Assembly (NCBI GenBank): GCA_030847615.1
Contig: JAUMIR010000004.1
Location: 232,976,501-233,040,500 of the forward strand
DNA length: 64,000 bases
Source of the DNA: Gambelia wislizenii
Taxonomy: Eukaryota > Chordata > Lepidosauria > Squamata > Crotaphytidae
Reading direction: 5' to 3'
Made by a program: the position numbers and the translations under genes. The first letter of the stretch is position 1, and the number at the start of each line of letters is the position of its first letter. Positions 44,063-56,470 of this stretch are shown here, in pieces. The notes below the pieces were generated by a model, which was given only the letters and a program-made list of their open reading frames with translations, was not told the origin of the DNA and did not search any database.

Positions 44063-45395
44063 TGAGATCTTTCTAATAAATAACAAGACTGATACAATAA
44101 CCCATCTTTACTTATATGTATTACAATGCTAATGCTTGTCCCCTTTAATATAGTTCCCATGTGCACTCACACATTGATGCAGCCTTGTTTTCCACTGGTT
44201 GAAGGTGTGGTGCAGATCAGTTTCTTTCAGCTGTTTCAACACATCTGCAGTTTTCTTTACTGCATTAGTTGACTCAAAACATGTTCCTTTAAGCACTGAT
44301 TTCACTTTAGGGAAAAGAAAAAAGTTGCATGGTGCCAAATCTGGTGAATATGGAGAATGTTCAAGTGTTCAAGTTTAGTAATGTGTTTATCAGCCAAAAA
44401 CTGCTTCACAGAAAGTGCTGTGTGAGCAGGCACATTGTCTTGATGAAGAATGAAATCATTTTCCCACAGTTCTGGCATTCCCCCCCCTAACTCTTTCTCT
44501 CAGCTTTGTCAAAACTTCCTTATAATAAAGCTGGTTCACTGTTCTGCCTTCTGGAACCCATTCTGCCAAAACTATGCTCTTGATGTAACAAACCCTAAAT
44601 GAGCATGGCTTTGAATGTGGACTTGCTTTTATGTGCTTTTTTCATTCTTGGTGATGATGGTGTTTTCCAGTGCATTGACTATCATTTTGTCTCAGGATCA
44701 TACTGGAAGATACGGGTTTCATCACAAGTGATGATTTTTTGGAAAAGGTTTAGGTCTACCTCAGGTTGCTGCAGAATGACAGTGCAAATTTCTTTGTGGC
44801 ACTCTTTTTGCTCTGGTGTGAGAACTCAAGGGGCCATCTTGGAACAAACTTTTCTCATGTTGAGATCCTCATGCAAAATTTTCCACACAGTGTCTTTGTC
44901 AATGTTCAGGGCTTCAGCTTACATTTGGACACTGAGTCGGCGGTCTCCTCGAACAAGCTAGCTGATCTCCCCCCACAATTTCTTCGGTTCTTGAAGTGGA
45001 AGGTTATCCAGGGTATTCATCGTCTTCCACATTCTAACATCCTTCTCTTAATCTTCTATGCCACTCAAACACACGTATATGGGACATGCATTCTTCCCTG
45101 TAGGCCTCAGTAAGCATTTGAAAAGATTCTGTTGGTGCTTTGTTCAACTTTACTAAAAATTTCAAATTGACATGTTGCTCGACTTTTAAATTTAGCATTT
45201 GTCTGGCACACAACAGACAAGACAGCTGCTTTAAACGATGACTGACAATTAGCGTAACTGAATGGTCGAGAGTGTTGATGTTTGTCATGCAGGCTCAGAC
45301 ATGTTCAAGATCACCATTCAAGCATCCACAATCAGTTCTCACTGATTTGTCTGAAGGGTAGAAATACAGTCTCATTATTTAATAGACAGACCTCA
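44063..45395 (-). mobile_element. Full-length mariner-type transposon, inactive
   Basis: 1333 bp between TA dinucleotides (44061-44062, 45396-45397). Terminal inverted repeats: 'tgagatctttctaataaata' at the left and, inverted, 'tgaggtctgtctattaaata' at the right, extending to about 29 bp. Length, TA target and encoded transposase are all typical of mariner. Confidence 0.92.
44129..45198 (-). pseudogene. Mariner transposase, frameshifted
   Basis: The likely start is ATG at 45198 (MLNLKVEQHVNLKFLVKLNK). The N-terminal helix-turn-helix region continues with LTEAYREECMSHIRVFEWHR. A catalytic-domain block ENDFILHQDNVPAHTALSVK (about 44460-44400) has the second Asp in HQDN. The C-terminus reads APCNFFLFPKVKSVLKGTCF then QLKETDLHHTFNQWKTRL, ending at 44129. 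The span of 1070 bp fits a protein of about 345 residues, but the blocks lie in different frames and stops occur between, so no active enzyme is made. Confidence 0.9.
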
Positions 45396-45775
45396 TATGC
45401 AAAATTTACTGATTTTGTCTGGAATTCTCTGTGTGTGAATGTTGCCTTCCCTTGTCCTTCCTTGTCCTTTTCCTCCCTACCCCAATAAATTCCTTTTTAT
45501 AGTTGGGTATCTGTTCACTGCTGTTCTAAAAGTGAATTTCTCTGTAAAATTTCCCTATATGCAGAACTGAAGAGTTGAAAAGTTACTGCTTGCATTCTTA
45601 TGATATTCTACAAAGTTTTGTGAAGTACTTTGTTCTTTGGGGTTTAAGCAAGTCAAATCCAAAGTAAGTTCTGTCTGTCTGTCTTTCAGGTAGCCTTTTT
45701 GCCATCCTTGGCAAAAGGCCTTAGAACTCCCTAGCTGTGCAGAGCAGGGTGGGTTATGTGAAAATTGGCCTGTTT

Positions 45776-46012
45776 CGTTGTTATGTGGTTTCAAGTAACT
45801 TCTGACTTATGATAACCCTAAGGTGAACCTATCACAGTGTTTTCTTGGCAAGATTTCTTCAGAGGAGGTTTGCCATTGCCTTCTTCTGAGATTGAGATGG
45901 TGTGATTTGCCCAAGGTCACCTAGTGGGTTTTCATGGCTGAGCAGGGATTTGAACTCTGGTCTCCCAGTGTCCTGGTCCAACACACAAACCACTACCATG
46001 CTAGCTCTCGAA
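45776..46012 (-). mobile_element. tRNA-derived SINE (squamate type), minus strand
   Basis: Reads on the minus strand 'agctagcatggtagtggttt', then 'gagaccagagttcaaatccc' (B box), 'aaatcttgccaagaaaacac' and a tail close to 'gtcagaagttacttgaaacc'. Confidence 0.85.
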
Positions 46013-47177
46013 TTAGCCTGGGATGGCCACCTATTGATAATTCTTCTTTGGAAAACCCATGTTTTAAAAAGGAGGAGGTGCCCAACACTAAGAAAAGTTA
46101 CCCTCTCAAATTTGTAACATAAATATTGGCCAATAGGTGCCCGTAATGCTTGCTAGCTGAATGGGGCAATTTTTCATTGTAGCAAAATTGTAGTGAATGC
46201 TTAGATGGTATGGTAGCTGTGCAGTTTGACATATTTTCTTGAGAGGAAATTGTTTGGATTCCCTACAGCCGTTGGGTATGTACCTTCCACCACTGAAAAA
46301 GCTTACTAGAAATTATCTTTCTAGAAAATAAATTCTAGAATTCTACAAAGGAAATTCCTCTTTCCTTGGTGCCTTAATATGGTGCGCTCTGGCCATTGCC
46401 ACACAAAAGGTATTTTGAATCCTTTTAATATCTTTTTTAAATGCTTGACTATGGAAGTGTCTCCCATGTGTTCCTCTGAGACATGATGACAATCACATAA
46501 TAAATATTCAGTCTGTCATATTTTCAGTTTAGATGTAATTGCTTCTGGAAACTCTTTTACTGCTGCTGGAAACTCTCTTGTTTGTTGTAAATGGAGCTTT
46601 CTGTATTGCATAACTGGATTGCTGCATTTGCATACCATAGTTTAAACTAGCAATTTTATAAGGCTCAGCTATAAGGAAGGTACTTGTATTAGGGAGGCGG
46701 GTTGTCACTGGATACCATGGTAGTGAATTACATCTCGGGGAAGTGCTATTTTTGTTGCTTGAGCCTCTGGCAATAACATCTCTTTCAAAGCAGCTCTTGC
46801 TTCCTTAGTTCCCTCTGGCATATGTGTTGTTGTAAAACCCCGATGTTATTCCTGCACCTCTTGCTAGTTACTAGCCATGTTGCGGCATGGTTCACTACAC
46901 ACCTGATTCCTATTCAGCACTCATTGATGTGTGTGTTTGTGGGTTTTGTTTTTTTGACAACCATGAAGATTTTAATGTTTTCTTAATTGATAGATCTCTT
47001 AATAACCCAGGGCCACTTGAATACATGCCCCTGTGAAATTTCCAGGAAAATGATTCAGTCTTTCAGTCATTCATTCTGTAATCAGAAAAACAAAATTTTG
47101 TAACAATAGTCTTCTACAATGACTTGGGTTAGGGGACTTCAAGGGATTAGGCAGCCACATTGCCTTCACCTCCCACC

Positions 47178-47355
47178 CAGAATCCATTGAAGGCCATACT
47201 GCCACTACTGCAGTTTGGTGGAGGCTGCAATTTTGTCACACCATGACTGCTGCAATGTGGTGGTCACTCAGAATCCATTGAAGGCCATACTGCCACTACT
47301 GCAGTTTGGTGGAGGCTGCCATTTTGTTACACCATGACTGCTGCAATGTGGTGTT
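47178..47355. repeat. 91 bp tandem duplication
   Basis: Copies at 47178-47268 and 47269-47355, each beginning 'cagaatccattgaaggccat' and containing 'ctgcagtttggtggaggctg'. Only a few substitutions (gcaattttgtcac against gccattttgttac), so the duplication looks recent. Confidence 0.92.
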
Positions 47356-47602
47356 AATGGTGGTGGATTTCTATTGTTTAGGAAGGTGCCAGCACACTTG
47401 GTGCATCACAGTTCTCTGGCAGTGTGCAGAACAGAGCATCTTCTTCACATTCTGTAAGGGAAGAGGAAAAGATGGGCATCTCTTTTTTTTTCTGCACCAG
47501 CACTACCATCAATTCAGCAGGACCAAACGTGAATGTGCATTTGTGGGCAGGGTGGAGTGCAGAAATAGTTTGCAGGGCTATATATTGCCTACCCCAGGAT
47601 TA

Positions 47603-48271
47603 GACCACAAGATGAACATGAGCCAACAGTGCGATGCGGCAGCTAAAAAGGCCAATGCGATTTTGGGCTGCATCAATAGAAGTATAGTGTCTAGATCAAG
47701 GGAAGTAATAGTGCCACTCTATTCTGCCTTGGTCAGACCTCACTTAGAATACTGTGTCCAGTTCTGGGCACCACAATTAAAAAAGGATATTGACAAATTG
47801 GAGCGTGTCCAGAGAAGGGCGACTAAAATGGTGAAAGGTCTGGAAACCATGCCTTATGAGGAAAGACTTAGGGAGCTGGGTATGTTTAGCCTGGAAAAAA
47901 GACGGTTAAGAGGCGATATGATAGCCCTGTTTAAGTAATTGAAGGGATGTCACGCTGAGGATGGAGCAGGCTTGTTTTCTGCTGCTCCAGAGACTGGAAC
48001 ACGGAGCAATGGGTGCAGGCTCCAGGAACAGAGATTCCACCTCAACATTAGGAGGAACTTTTTGACAGTAAGAGCTGTTCGGCAGTGGAACGCACTCCCT
48101 CGGAGTGTGGTGGGATCTCCTTCCTTGGAGGTCTTTAAACAGAGGCTGGATGGCCATCTGTCGGGGATGCTTTGATTGTGATTTCCTGCGTGGCAGGGGG
48201 GTTGGACTGGATGGCCCTCGTGGTCTCTTCCAACTCTGCAATTCTATGATTCTATGATTCTATGATTCTAG
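47603..48271 (+). mobile_element. CR1 LINE, 5'-truncated
   Basis: The frame from about 47606 reads [60 protein letters not shown], then a stop at 47936-47938. After this it continues as RFHLNIRRNFLTVRAVRQWN and SPSLEVFKQRLDGHLSGM. This is the C-terminal end of CR1 ORF2. The 3' end is 'tggcaggggggttggactgg' and then (ATTCTATG)n at 48238-48271. RT catalytic motifs are lost by truncation. Confidence 0.92.
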
Positions 48272-48498
48272 ACTGTTGTCCAAATGTATTGCTGTGTGCT
48301 CTTCATGAAATTAGGAAGATTTAATTTACACTTTTCTTTTCATACCTCTTCCCTCATTTGTACATATATGTCTGTCCACATAAATTTCACTCTGTGCATC
48401 TGATGAAATGGGCTGTGTCCGTGAAAGCATATGCTAGACATTTCTTCTTTCCCAGTTAGCCTGGATCCCTTTATGTCTTTGTATGCTAAAACACTGAC

Positions 48499-48883
48499 TG
48501 TCAGGATCAGGTCATAAAGTGACCTTTTCCTGCCATTAATTCTGTGTGCTGTGTGACTGTTTGATGTTTTGTATTCCTTTAAATTGGTAACATGTTGATG
48601 TGCTGAGAAATGCCAAGGAAGGATGGGTTCTGTTGGAACAAATGGTTGAGAAGATACTACAGCGTAAGGAGGAGTGTGGATAGTTGGTTAACCAATGAAT
48701 GAGTTGACCGCCAGATTTGCCTGATTGTAAATACTTTTTATCATAGTTTTTTTCCCCTTTGAGCTTCATTTGAAGCTACAGTGTTGTATACTTATTGCTC
48801 TTTAGTTTCTTCTGTAACAATAAAGCTTACTGTTTAACCCTGAAGCTACTGTTCACTGCCTCTGAAGATGCGGTTACATGACA
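48499..48883 (+). mobile_element. Solo LTR, 385 bp, with 5 bp target duplication
   Basis: Begins 'tgtcaggatcaggtcataaa' and ends 'gatgcggttacatgaca', so it has TG...CA ends with a short inverted terminus (tgtca/tgaca). 'ctgac' flanks both sides (48494-48498, 48884-48888). A poly-A signal 'aacaataaagcttactg' lies at about 48820, near the expected R/U5 border. No internal retroviral sequence adjoins it. A 5 bp duplication fits gypsy or several ERV groups; the strand follows the poly-A signal. Confidence 0.88.
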
Positions 48884-50670
48884 CTGACACACCTACTTTA
48901 ATGTAAGGGTGAGCACATTAGAGCACATATGCAACATACAGCCAGTCCAGGGGCCCATTGCAGCCCCACCCCTCCATTTTTTAACAAACAAACAAACAGG
49001 TAGCCCATAAGCCCTCTAGGGCTGTGGTGTGGCCACTTCTCTTAGATTTCAAGAGGGGGGCTGGCCTATTTAAGGCTGCGGGGGGGGGGCATTTTTCCAA
49101 ACCTTGGAAGTGACTTCTTGTCATTTCCTCTTGGGGTGGAAGGCTTCTCTTGGGTCTAAAACAGTTGAGGAGTCCCCCAAAGCTTGTGAAGTTTCTTCCC
49201 AAGACCCCTAGAGGGCATGAGGTGCTTCTTCTTTTTTAAATCAGTTATAAATGGGGTGTGTGGGGCCCTCCCAGGCTTGGCAGGGTGTATGTGCTGCCAC
49301 TAGATCTGAGGAAGCTTGCCATGTCCTCCCTCCCCTCTTTAGTAGCACTTTTTTATTCAGTGCAGCTATGTAGTGTGAGTGCTGGGTTTCTGCCAGTACA
49401 ATCCCTTTTGTGTTACTGATGGATCTTGGTGAGATTCTTTTAAAACTAACTGGGGTCTTTGGTTTGGATTGCAGTCTCCTTAGCTTATATTCAGTTTGTT
49501 AAAATGCTTTCTGTATCTTTCATAAAATAATGGCACTATTGCATCTCTTCCCTCTTCCACTAATGGAGAGGAAAACTGTTCTGTAAAACAGCTGGGAAAA
49601 ATAACCTTTGTGTAATGAAATCCTCCTTATCTGTCCATGCACTTGGCTTCTTTCTTGCTTCCAGGCAGATTGTGTGCTACTTCTAGCTTCCTGCCTATCT
49701 GGGTTTCTTTCTGGTTTTTTTTTTTCCTGTTCTTTCCCTCAAAAATAAGAATAATTCTGTGCAGCTGCTGGACTTTACAGAAGGCAACATTTTTACTCAG
49801 TTACACAAGTCTTCTGTATGAAATTCTGAAATGATTGAATAGGGAAAAGTATATTGCGCCTGCAAAGCTAGTCTGGCTTCCCTTGATATATGCAAAAGTT
49901 CCATTATTCTGAACTGGCTCTGAGTTTGTGCAGTGAAGAGACAATAATATCATAAATGAGGACACACATGAAGCAGAAATTTCCAATGTCATTAATTATA
50001 CCAGATGAGCTCCTGGGATGGGAGGAGGTAGCCTTCTTTTTTCTTGGCCCTCTGGCCAAAATGCACTTTATTAAATTGCAGCTGTCACGGCTATGTTGCT
50101 TTTATCTCTTTTTTTTTTCTGTTTTAAGTGGACTTGAAATACAAAGGATTGATAAATGAATAAGAATGACCTCAGTATAGTGCAAGAATTTTGGTACTTA
50201 CTGAAATGTCTAACAAGCTTGATTTATTTTTTTTTAAGAGAAGGGATTGATGTGCAAAAGCAGAAGCCTGTGAGTTGGGGTGGAGGGTTAATGTGTACAA
50301 GAAAGGTACATGTTGCACATTATCTAGGACTAAAAAGTATTTTTATATTTCCATATATCCATTTCCAAGTTCTGTTTGCCTTCATGACAAAAATCTGTCG
50401 TTTGGGATAAGGTACATAGCAAATTTTACCCATACAGTGTGTTAAAAATGCAGATGCTGTTGATTATGTATTTTAGACAAGAGACTTACACACTATCATG
50501 TGTTAACTTTAACATTTCTTACCCCATCTTGTAGTTTTGGTACACCTATGACAATGTTGAAGCCTACACAGGGTTCCCTATTAGAGCTTGCTGATTACTG
50601 AGAATGCTCTCCATTTGTAGTTTGTGAAGAATGTTAGCTTATAAATGAGCCCGCTTGGCAGGTTCTGTGT

Positions 50671-50784
50671 GAAGAAAGTCATCATCTGGCGGTGCTCTTA
50701 GTTCATTCAATGACAGCATTCCAGGGAGGCATGGCAGTGCACCTGGGTATGAGCTAAGAGCAGCTCCAGATGATGATTTTCTTT
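50671..50784. repeat. Hairpin-forming inverted repeat, 36 bp arms
   Basis: The left arm 50671-50706 ('gaagaaagtcatcatctggc', 'ggtgctcttagttcat') pairs with 50749-50784 ('atgagctaagagcagctcca', 'gatgatgattttcttt') with about five mismatches. The 42 bp loop is itself partly structured. The size resembles a small RNA precursor or an old fold-back repeat; nothing decides between them here. Confidence 0.8.
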
Positions 50785-52673
50785 GGCATCTGCAACGTGT
50801 TTCTAGGTGACTGGTACAATGGCATGCTGGATCACCAGTGGGGCATAATGATCTCTAGGCTTTTCCCTGCTAGTCCAAAATGTACCATTAATGAACAAAG
50901 TGCAAATACTTGTGAGCAGCCAGCTTTGACAGCTGTTTCAAGCTAAATTAAGTTGAATTCAGTTCCTATTGAAATGATTGGGATTTAAATTGTCATGACT
51001 AATATATCCCATTGATTTCAGTCAGACCTATGTTGGCTTGACTCAGCCTGGATTGAGCCCATTAGTTTTCAGCTGCCATCACTGAGGAAGTGACATCTCA
51101 AGGCACTTTGAGTACCAAATGAGGAAACTACATTATCTATATTACAATGCCAATACAGTCTTCTTTAGGGATTACTAATCTTTAATCCGAAATTTATGTC
51201 TTGCAGAACATTATATCAGTGACCTTGATCCAATCTCATGTAAAGTTAATGCACAACTGTGATAATTAACTGTGCTATCTTCAAGCTCTGGTTTAAACAT
51301 GGTGGTTAGACTGTGCTATTGAGAATATGTACGCATATGGATTAAGTCCCACTGAATGAAGTCGGGCTTATTTCTCTGTTACTTTGGGCCTTTGCTGCAT
51401 ATCTGTCATTCATGTTTTGTGAATCTTTGTTGACCACAGTATAAACTTTGCCCCATCTAACATCTGTCCCTGTTTTCCTTTTGTCTCTCACTGATTGGAC
51501 AAATAGTGGACCTTCTCCCTATTTTGTACACACATGATTGCACAATGAGATGTCAAGTGCTTGTTGCTTTCAATTATATTTCATACATGTTGCATAATAT
51601 CTTTTAGGTTATTATAACAATGAACTCCAAAGCTTTTACTGAGCATTGCTTATCATTCCATTAAAAACACTGTCCATTTATAATGCATTAAGACAGTTAG
51701 AGGCACTTAAAATGGGCAATGTTTTTAACTCTCACTACTGAGAGTGCATTAATGAAAATATTTTTTAAAAAATACAAAGCTATCTCAGACTCTCTTCACA
51801 CTTAAGAAGAGAAAAAAGCCAGATGTTATTGTATTTTAGAATCACAATGATGATTCAATATAAGTGATGAAATAGTTTGGGGTGGGCAGCTACGGAAGCC
51901 TGTGGGACCATCTGGGCCATTCTACTGCTGCACTCGCCCCTGCAAAACAAACAAACAAACCCTTCCAATGACCCCAAACACTCTTTAGGGGACATGGGGG
52001 GCATTCTCATCATGTTTTGGGCCATTTTAGGACCTTTTAACAACAGGAAGTAAACAGAATTCACCTCAATGTGAAGTCGAAGGCTTTTACAGCCATCATC
52101 CATAGGTTTTTCATGGTTTTTTTTCTGGGCTGTGAGGCCATGTTCTGGAAGAGTTTATTCCTGACGTTTTGCCTGCATCTGTGGCTGGCATCTTCAGAGA
52201 ATGGTGGCGTAGGGGTGTGTGGGGTTTATATACTGTGAGTCCCTGTTGGAGAGGATATGTAAATTTGTGTATTTGAATGGCTAGTTCCTAAGGTGGGAGG
52301 ATATGCAAGGAGGATTATTGTCTGATTGGCTAATGGTCCATTGTCTGCTGGAAATCCCCCTATCCCTGGGTGAAGTTCATTTGCATGTGTTGAGTTTTGA
52401 TTTTGGTGTTTTTTGAACATAATCAGTAACAGTTGGTCATCTTTATGGAAGTGATAGCAAAAACATGTTATATAAGCTAAATAATAGAAACAAGACAAAT
52501 GTTTTTAAAAATAAAAAATTGTATTAATATATCATTTTCTATTTAGAGGAAACACATTATGCCTTTAGTGAACTATTGCTACAATGTTCAAAGAAAGTTT
52601 TGTTGCATGGTGTAAACTAATGCAAGAATTATTTCTAAATAAAATAATTAAGTAAAAAAAACTCAAAACAAAT

Positions 52674-52805
52674 GTGGTGGAAATGCCCTTCACAACCTCT
52701 AGCTGTCATTTGGGTGAATTCTGGAGCATTTTTAACCCCTGGGAGGCCACAAAAATGGCCCTGGGGGGGCACATGTGGCCCCTTGGCCACACTTTACCAG
52801 CTCAT
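52674..52805. mobile_element. hAT-like remnant
   Basis: 'aggccacaaaaatggccctg' and 'catgtggccccttggccaca' with 'ctttaccagc' resemble the right end of hAT elements that finish in 'ccacactttgcccacccctg'. The left end was not found. Confidence 0.35.
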
Positions 52806-52851
52806 GAAATAGATGATCAAAGTGCATCTCCTTCTTTCAGTAAATTATTTA

Positions 52852-53170
52852 CAGTTGTCCCTTCATATTTGCTGGGGTTTGGTTCCAGGACCCCCCCTCC
52901 CCCCCCGTGGATACCAACATCCGTGAATACTCTAGTCCCATTATATGCAATGGCATAGCAAAATGGTGTCCCTTGTATAAGATGGCAAAATCAAGGTTTG
53001 CTTTTTGGATTATTATTTTTTAAAGAATATTTTCAAGCTGTGAATACTTAAATCCGTGAATGCCAAATCCGTGAATGTGGAGGGACAACTGTATTTTTTT
53101 CAAGAATGTTTTTAAGCCATGAGTACTTAAATCCGTGGATACCAAATCCGTGGATATGGAGGGACTACTG
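52852..53170. mobile_element. Tigger-like element with duplicated right end
   Basis: A complete copy spans 52852-53091: left 'cagttgtcccttcatatttg', right 'gtgaatgtggagggacaact' plus 'g', TA on both sides. Immediately after, 53094-53170 repeats the last roughly 75 bp ('gagtacttaaatccgtggat', ending 'atggagggactactg' before TA). The interior matches 16483-16712. Confidence 0.85.
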
Positions 53171-53242
53171 TATATTGTTGGAGCACCTGTCTAATATCTC
53201 TGTATATACACAATCTGTTTGTATAATGGGCTGGAACAAATC

Positions 53243-53469
53243 ATTGTTGTTGTTGTGTGGCTTCATGTTGTTTCTGAAGTATGGCAACCTTAAGGTGAAC
53301 TTATCACCTCAAGATTTTCTTGGCAAGATTTGTTCAGAGGGGGTTTGCCTTTACCTGCCTCTGAAGCTGAGAGAGTGTGACTTGCCCAAGTGGGTTTCCA
53401 TGGCTAAGTGGCTATTTGAACCCTGATCTCCAGAGTCATAGTTCAGCACTCAAATCACTACGCCACATT
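53243..53469 (-). mobile_element. tRNA-derived SINE (squamate type), minus strand
   Basis: Tail at the left, 'tgttgttgttgtgtggcttc'. Body 'attttcttggcaagatttgt'. Inverted head 'gctatttgaaccctgatctc' (B box inverted) and 'atcactacgccacattga'. Confidence 0.85.
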
Positions 53470-54380
53470 GACAAACTATAAACCTACTTACTTAATTAAT
53501 TAATTAGAGGGCTACCAACTCATTCAGATCCTTTGCATAAACCATTAATAAACCAGTATTTAATCCTGTTTTCTCTCTCTTTTTTTAAAAAAACCAGGAA
53601 AGTGTGATTGCCAGCTTTTTTAAAAAAGCAAGCATCTTAGACACATTTCATGCAGTTGGTTTAGAATCTTGGCTTGTATTGAAGTTGGAAGCCATAGTTT
53701 GCTAATTCAGTCCAAATGGAAAACAATGGTATTCAGAGACTTGCTGGTTTAATACATTTTACCCAAAGGGAAACATGCAGGATCCATGTGTGTGGATAAA
53801 GGGGTAACTCATATTTTGGGTTAAAATGAAACATACTTATATGAACCAGTTTATTTTCTCCTGCAGCCCCTTTCAGTGTCAGGCTCCATTATCTTATCTA
53901 TACAGTAGGTATACATGCTTCCCAGAATTCTTGTTATGTTTGCAACTGGGAGTACTGCAAATTTAAAAACTGATTTCAAAACACAGTTATGTATCATGAC
54001 AGTTACCATAAAAAACTTATGTTCATATAGTCTCGCTTTTGAAAAATTAATCTGGATGTGTCTAGGTACAGGTGCAAACCTGATGTTGGAGGGAATTACT
54101 TGCTTTATGTATTGCATGAAATCACATGGCATTATTTTATCAGATCCTTTAATATGAACTGGATAACAGCATAATTGCCTACTCTGCAGAAGCATAAAAA
54201 AGAGATGTCTTCAAATATTCGTCCCAGGCATTTATCCGATTATAACACTTTGTGGTCAGTATTACTTTATTTTGGGTCCTCTACTAGCATTATTGATATT
54301 TAACTTGATAGGGTCAGTACTGCAGTTTTCTGATATGGCAGTATTTTTTGTTTCATTTTTCCATGTCCACCCCAACTTAA

Positions 54381-54617
<237 letters not shown>

Positions 54618-56470
54618 AGCACATAGAGGAGGCAGCTATCAGTCAAAATTTTTGGACCCAGGCTTGCAACTTCACGTCTTCTAACTACGATGTTTCTGAT
54701 AGGTTGGAAACAGTAGAATCAGACATGGAAGCATATAAAACAGTACCATAGCTGGCATTGCTTCTAATTACTTACTTTCCTTGGGTTGCATATTCATTGA
54801 CATGGATTTTCATCTTTAGGACTTTTTCATTTTCCCCCCATCCCCACCTCTCTATGTGCAGATATACCTGAATTGTATTCACTTTATATTTGTGCATGTG
54901 TGTGTATATCACAAGGGCTGGATGTTGCTTTTTTCAATGCTATTTTTTAAAAAAAACCTCCATTATAAGAACCAGAGTATTTTGTCTGAAGCGTTAACCT
55001 ATTTATATAAAATATGTATATGAGTAGTAGTTTTGGAGTGTCTGTTATATTTCAGCTATGACTGATGAAGGCAATGTATTCACCATTAGTGAAGATGCAA
55101 AATCGTGTTTTTTTTAAATGGTAGGTATGATTGATCAATGGTTGGGGAGGCTGAAGCTAGGGAAGAGAGGGGTTCATGAATGGTATAAAGAAATGTATTT
55201 TATTCAGTATAAATGTGTTATTGACATATATACCTTCACGCTGCTGGACCAGTGTGATTAATGAATATATATCAAAGTGAGGAATGGTTGTAGTATGGGT
55301 GATTCTCTGGCCAAAAATACAAATCAGAAGTTAACTTCTGGTTAACTGGTATTAAGACAGGTGGAGAGGAAGGAAGAAGTCTAATTAGTGTAGTAGCAGT
55401 CTTGTTCAACCAGCTCTGCTCATCAGAGGGCTGGAGAGAAATGTAAGAAGCTGAAAAATCCTGTAGATGCATTGCTAAAAGAACCAGTGATGGATTTATG
55501 ACAACAGTGATGTGAAAGTGGTAATGCCAGAAAGTGTTTAACTTGAGACTCATCAATGCACTTTGTGCCAGTATACTTCTTGGGTGGAAGTCCCAGTAAC
55601 ATTGTTTAGTTATGTCTTTCCATTGTGGGCACAGTGAAATTTCTTGAAATATAGGGGCTTTGGCTACATTAACCAATGGGACTGTCAGTACAACTGCACC
55701 TTCAACTAAAGGAAACTATGTAGGTACAATTTTCTCAAAAAATGAAATGGTACATTATGCTAGGAGAGACCCATTGTGTGAAAGAAGAGCAGTCACCTAG
55801 TGATAGGTCACAGAGCTAGTTTCTTTACTAAGAGGAAAGCTGAAAGTGTGATTCCCCACCCCCACCCCCGGAATATTATTTAATGCCAAATTAAACCAAT
55901 TTGTGTTCTGGGGAAAGTTTCTGCAGTAGCCAAATACTGGAGAGGAAGAGAAGCATAACTGTAAGCCTGCTGAAGTACCACAACTTACTTAATTTTAGTA
56001 AGTTCCATAGGCAATGGCTGTGATGGTGAAAGAATGAAAATGTGGGTGGTGATCTATATTATCTCTATGCAGTGTAGATGAGAGATAAGGAGAGTCTGTA
56101 TGTAAAATATGTTTTGTCACTTTCAGACTGATGTACATCCTTTCCTGAGAACTTGATCTGGAATTAAATGCAAGAATAGTGTGGCTTGAATTGTTCCAAT
56201 TTTCAAGCTCCTTATCTTTGGACAGTTGCTAAATGAAGTGCTTGCTTTGCCCCCACCAGGTGAACATGCAATCATGCTATACTTCAGAAGCTGTTCTCTT
56301 CCCTTAAAAGAGATCTGTGGTAGCTCAGAAACTGAAGATTCTTCCTTGTTTTCACTATAAATCCTGCATGGGGATGATATTTCAGATCATCAGCAGCAGA
56401 CACCCTTGTTAAAGTGTTGCTTTCCTCCCCAAAACTGTTCCAAAGAATAAATTACTTTGTGTGCCTGCAA
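54618..56470 (+). other. SLC66A2: Probable SLC66A2 3' UTR, end not determined
   Basis: This is sequence directly after the stop codon and has no recognised transposon. A canonical AATAAA lies at 56446-56451 and an ATTAAA variant at about 56163. No transcript evidence is available, so the true polyadenylation site is inference and could lie elsewhere. Confidence 0.35.

Noticed and set aside
44599..45113. Plus-strand open frames of 115-120 codons
   Set aside because: Antisense to the mariner transposase blocks.
53851..54195. Minus-strand open frame of 114 codons just before the last SLC66A2 exon
   Set aside because: No family motif, and a shorter frame is open on the opposite strand; likely chance in AT-rich intron.
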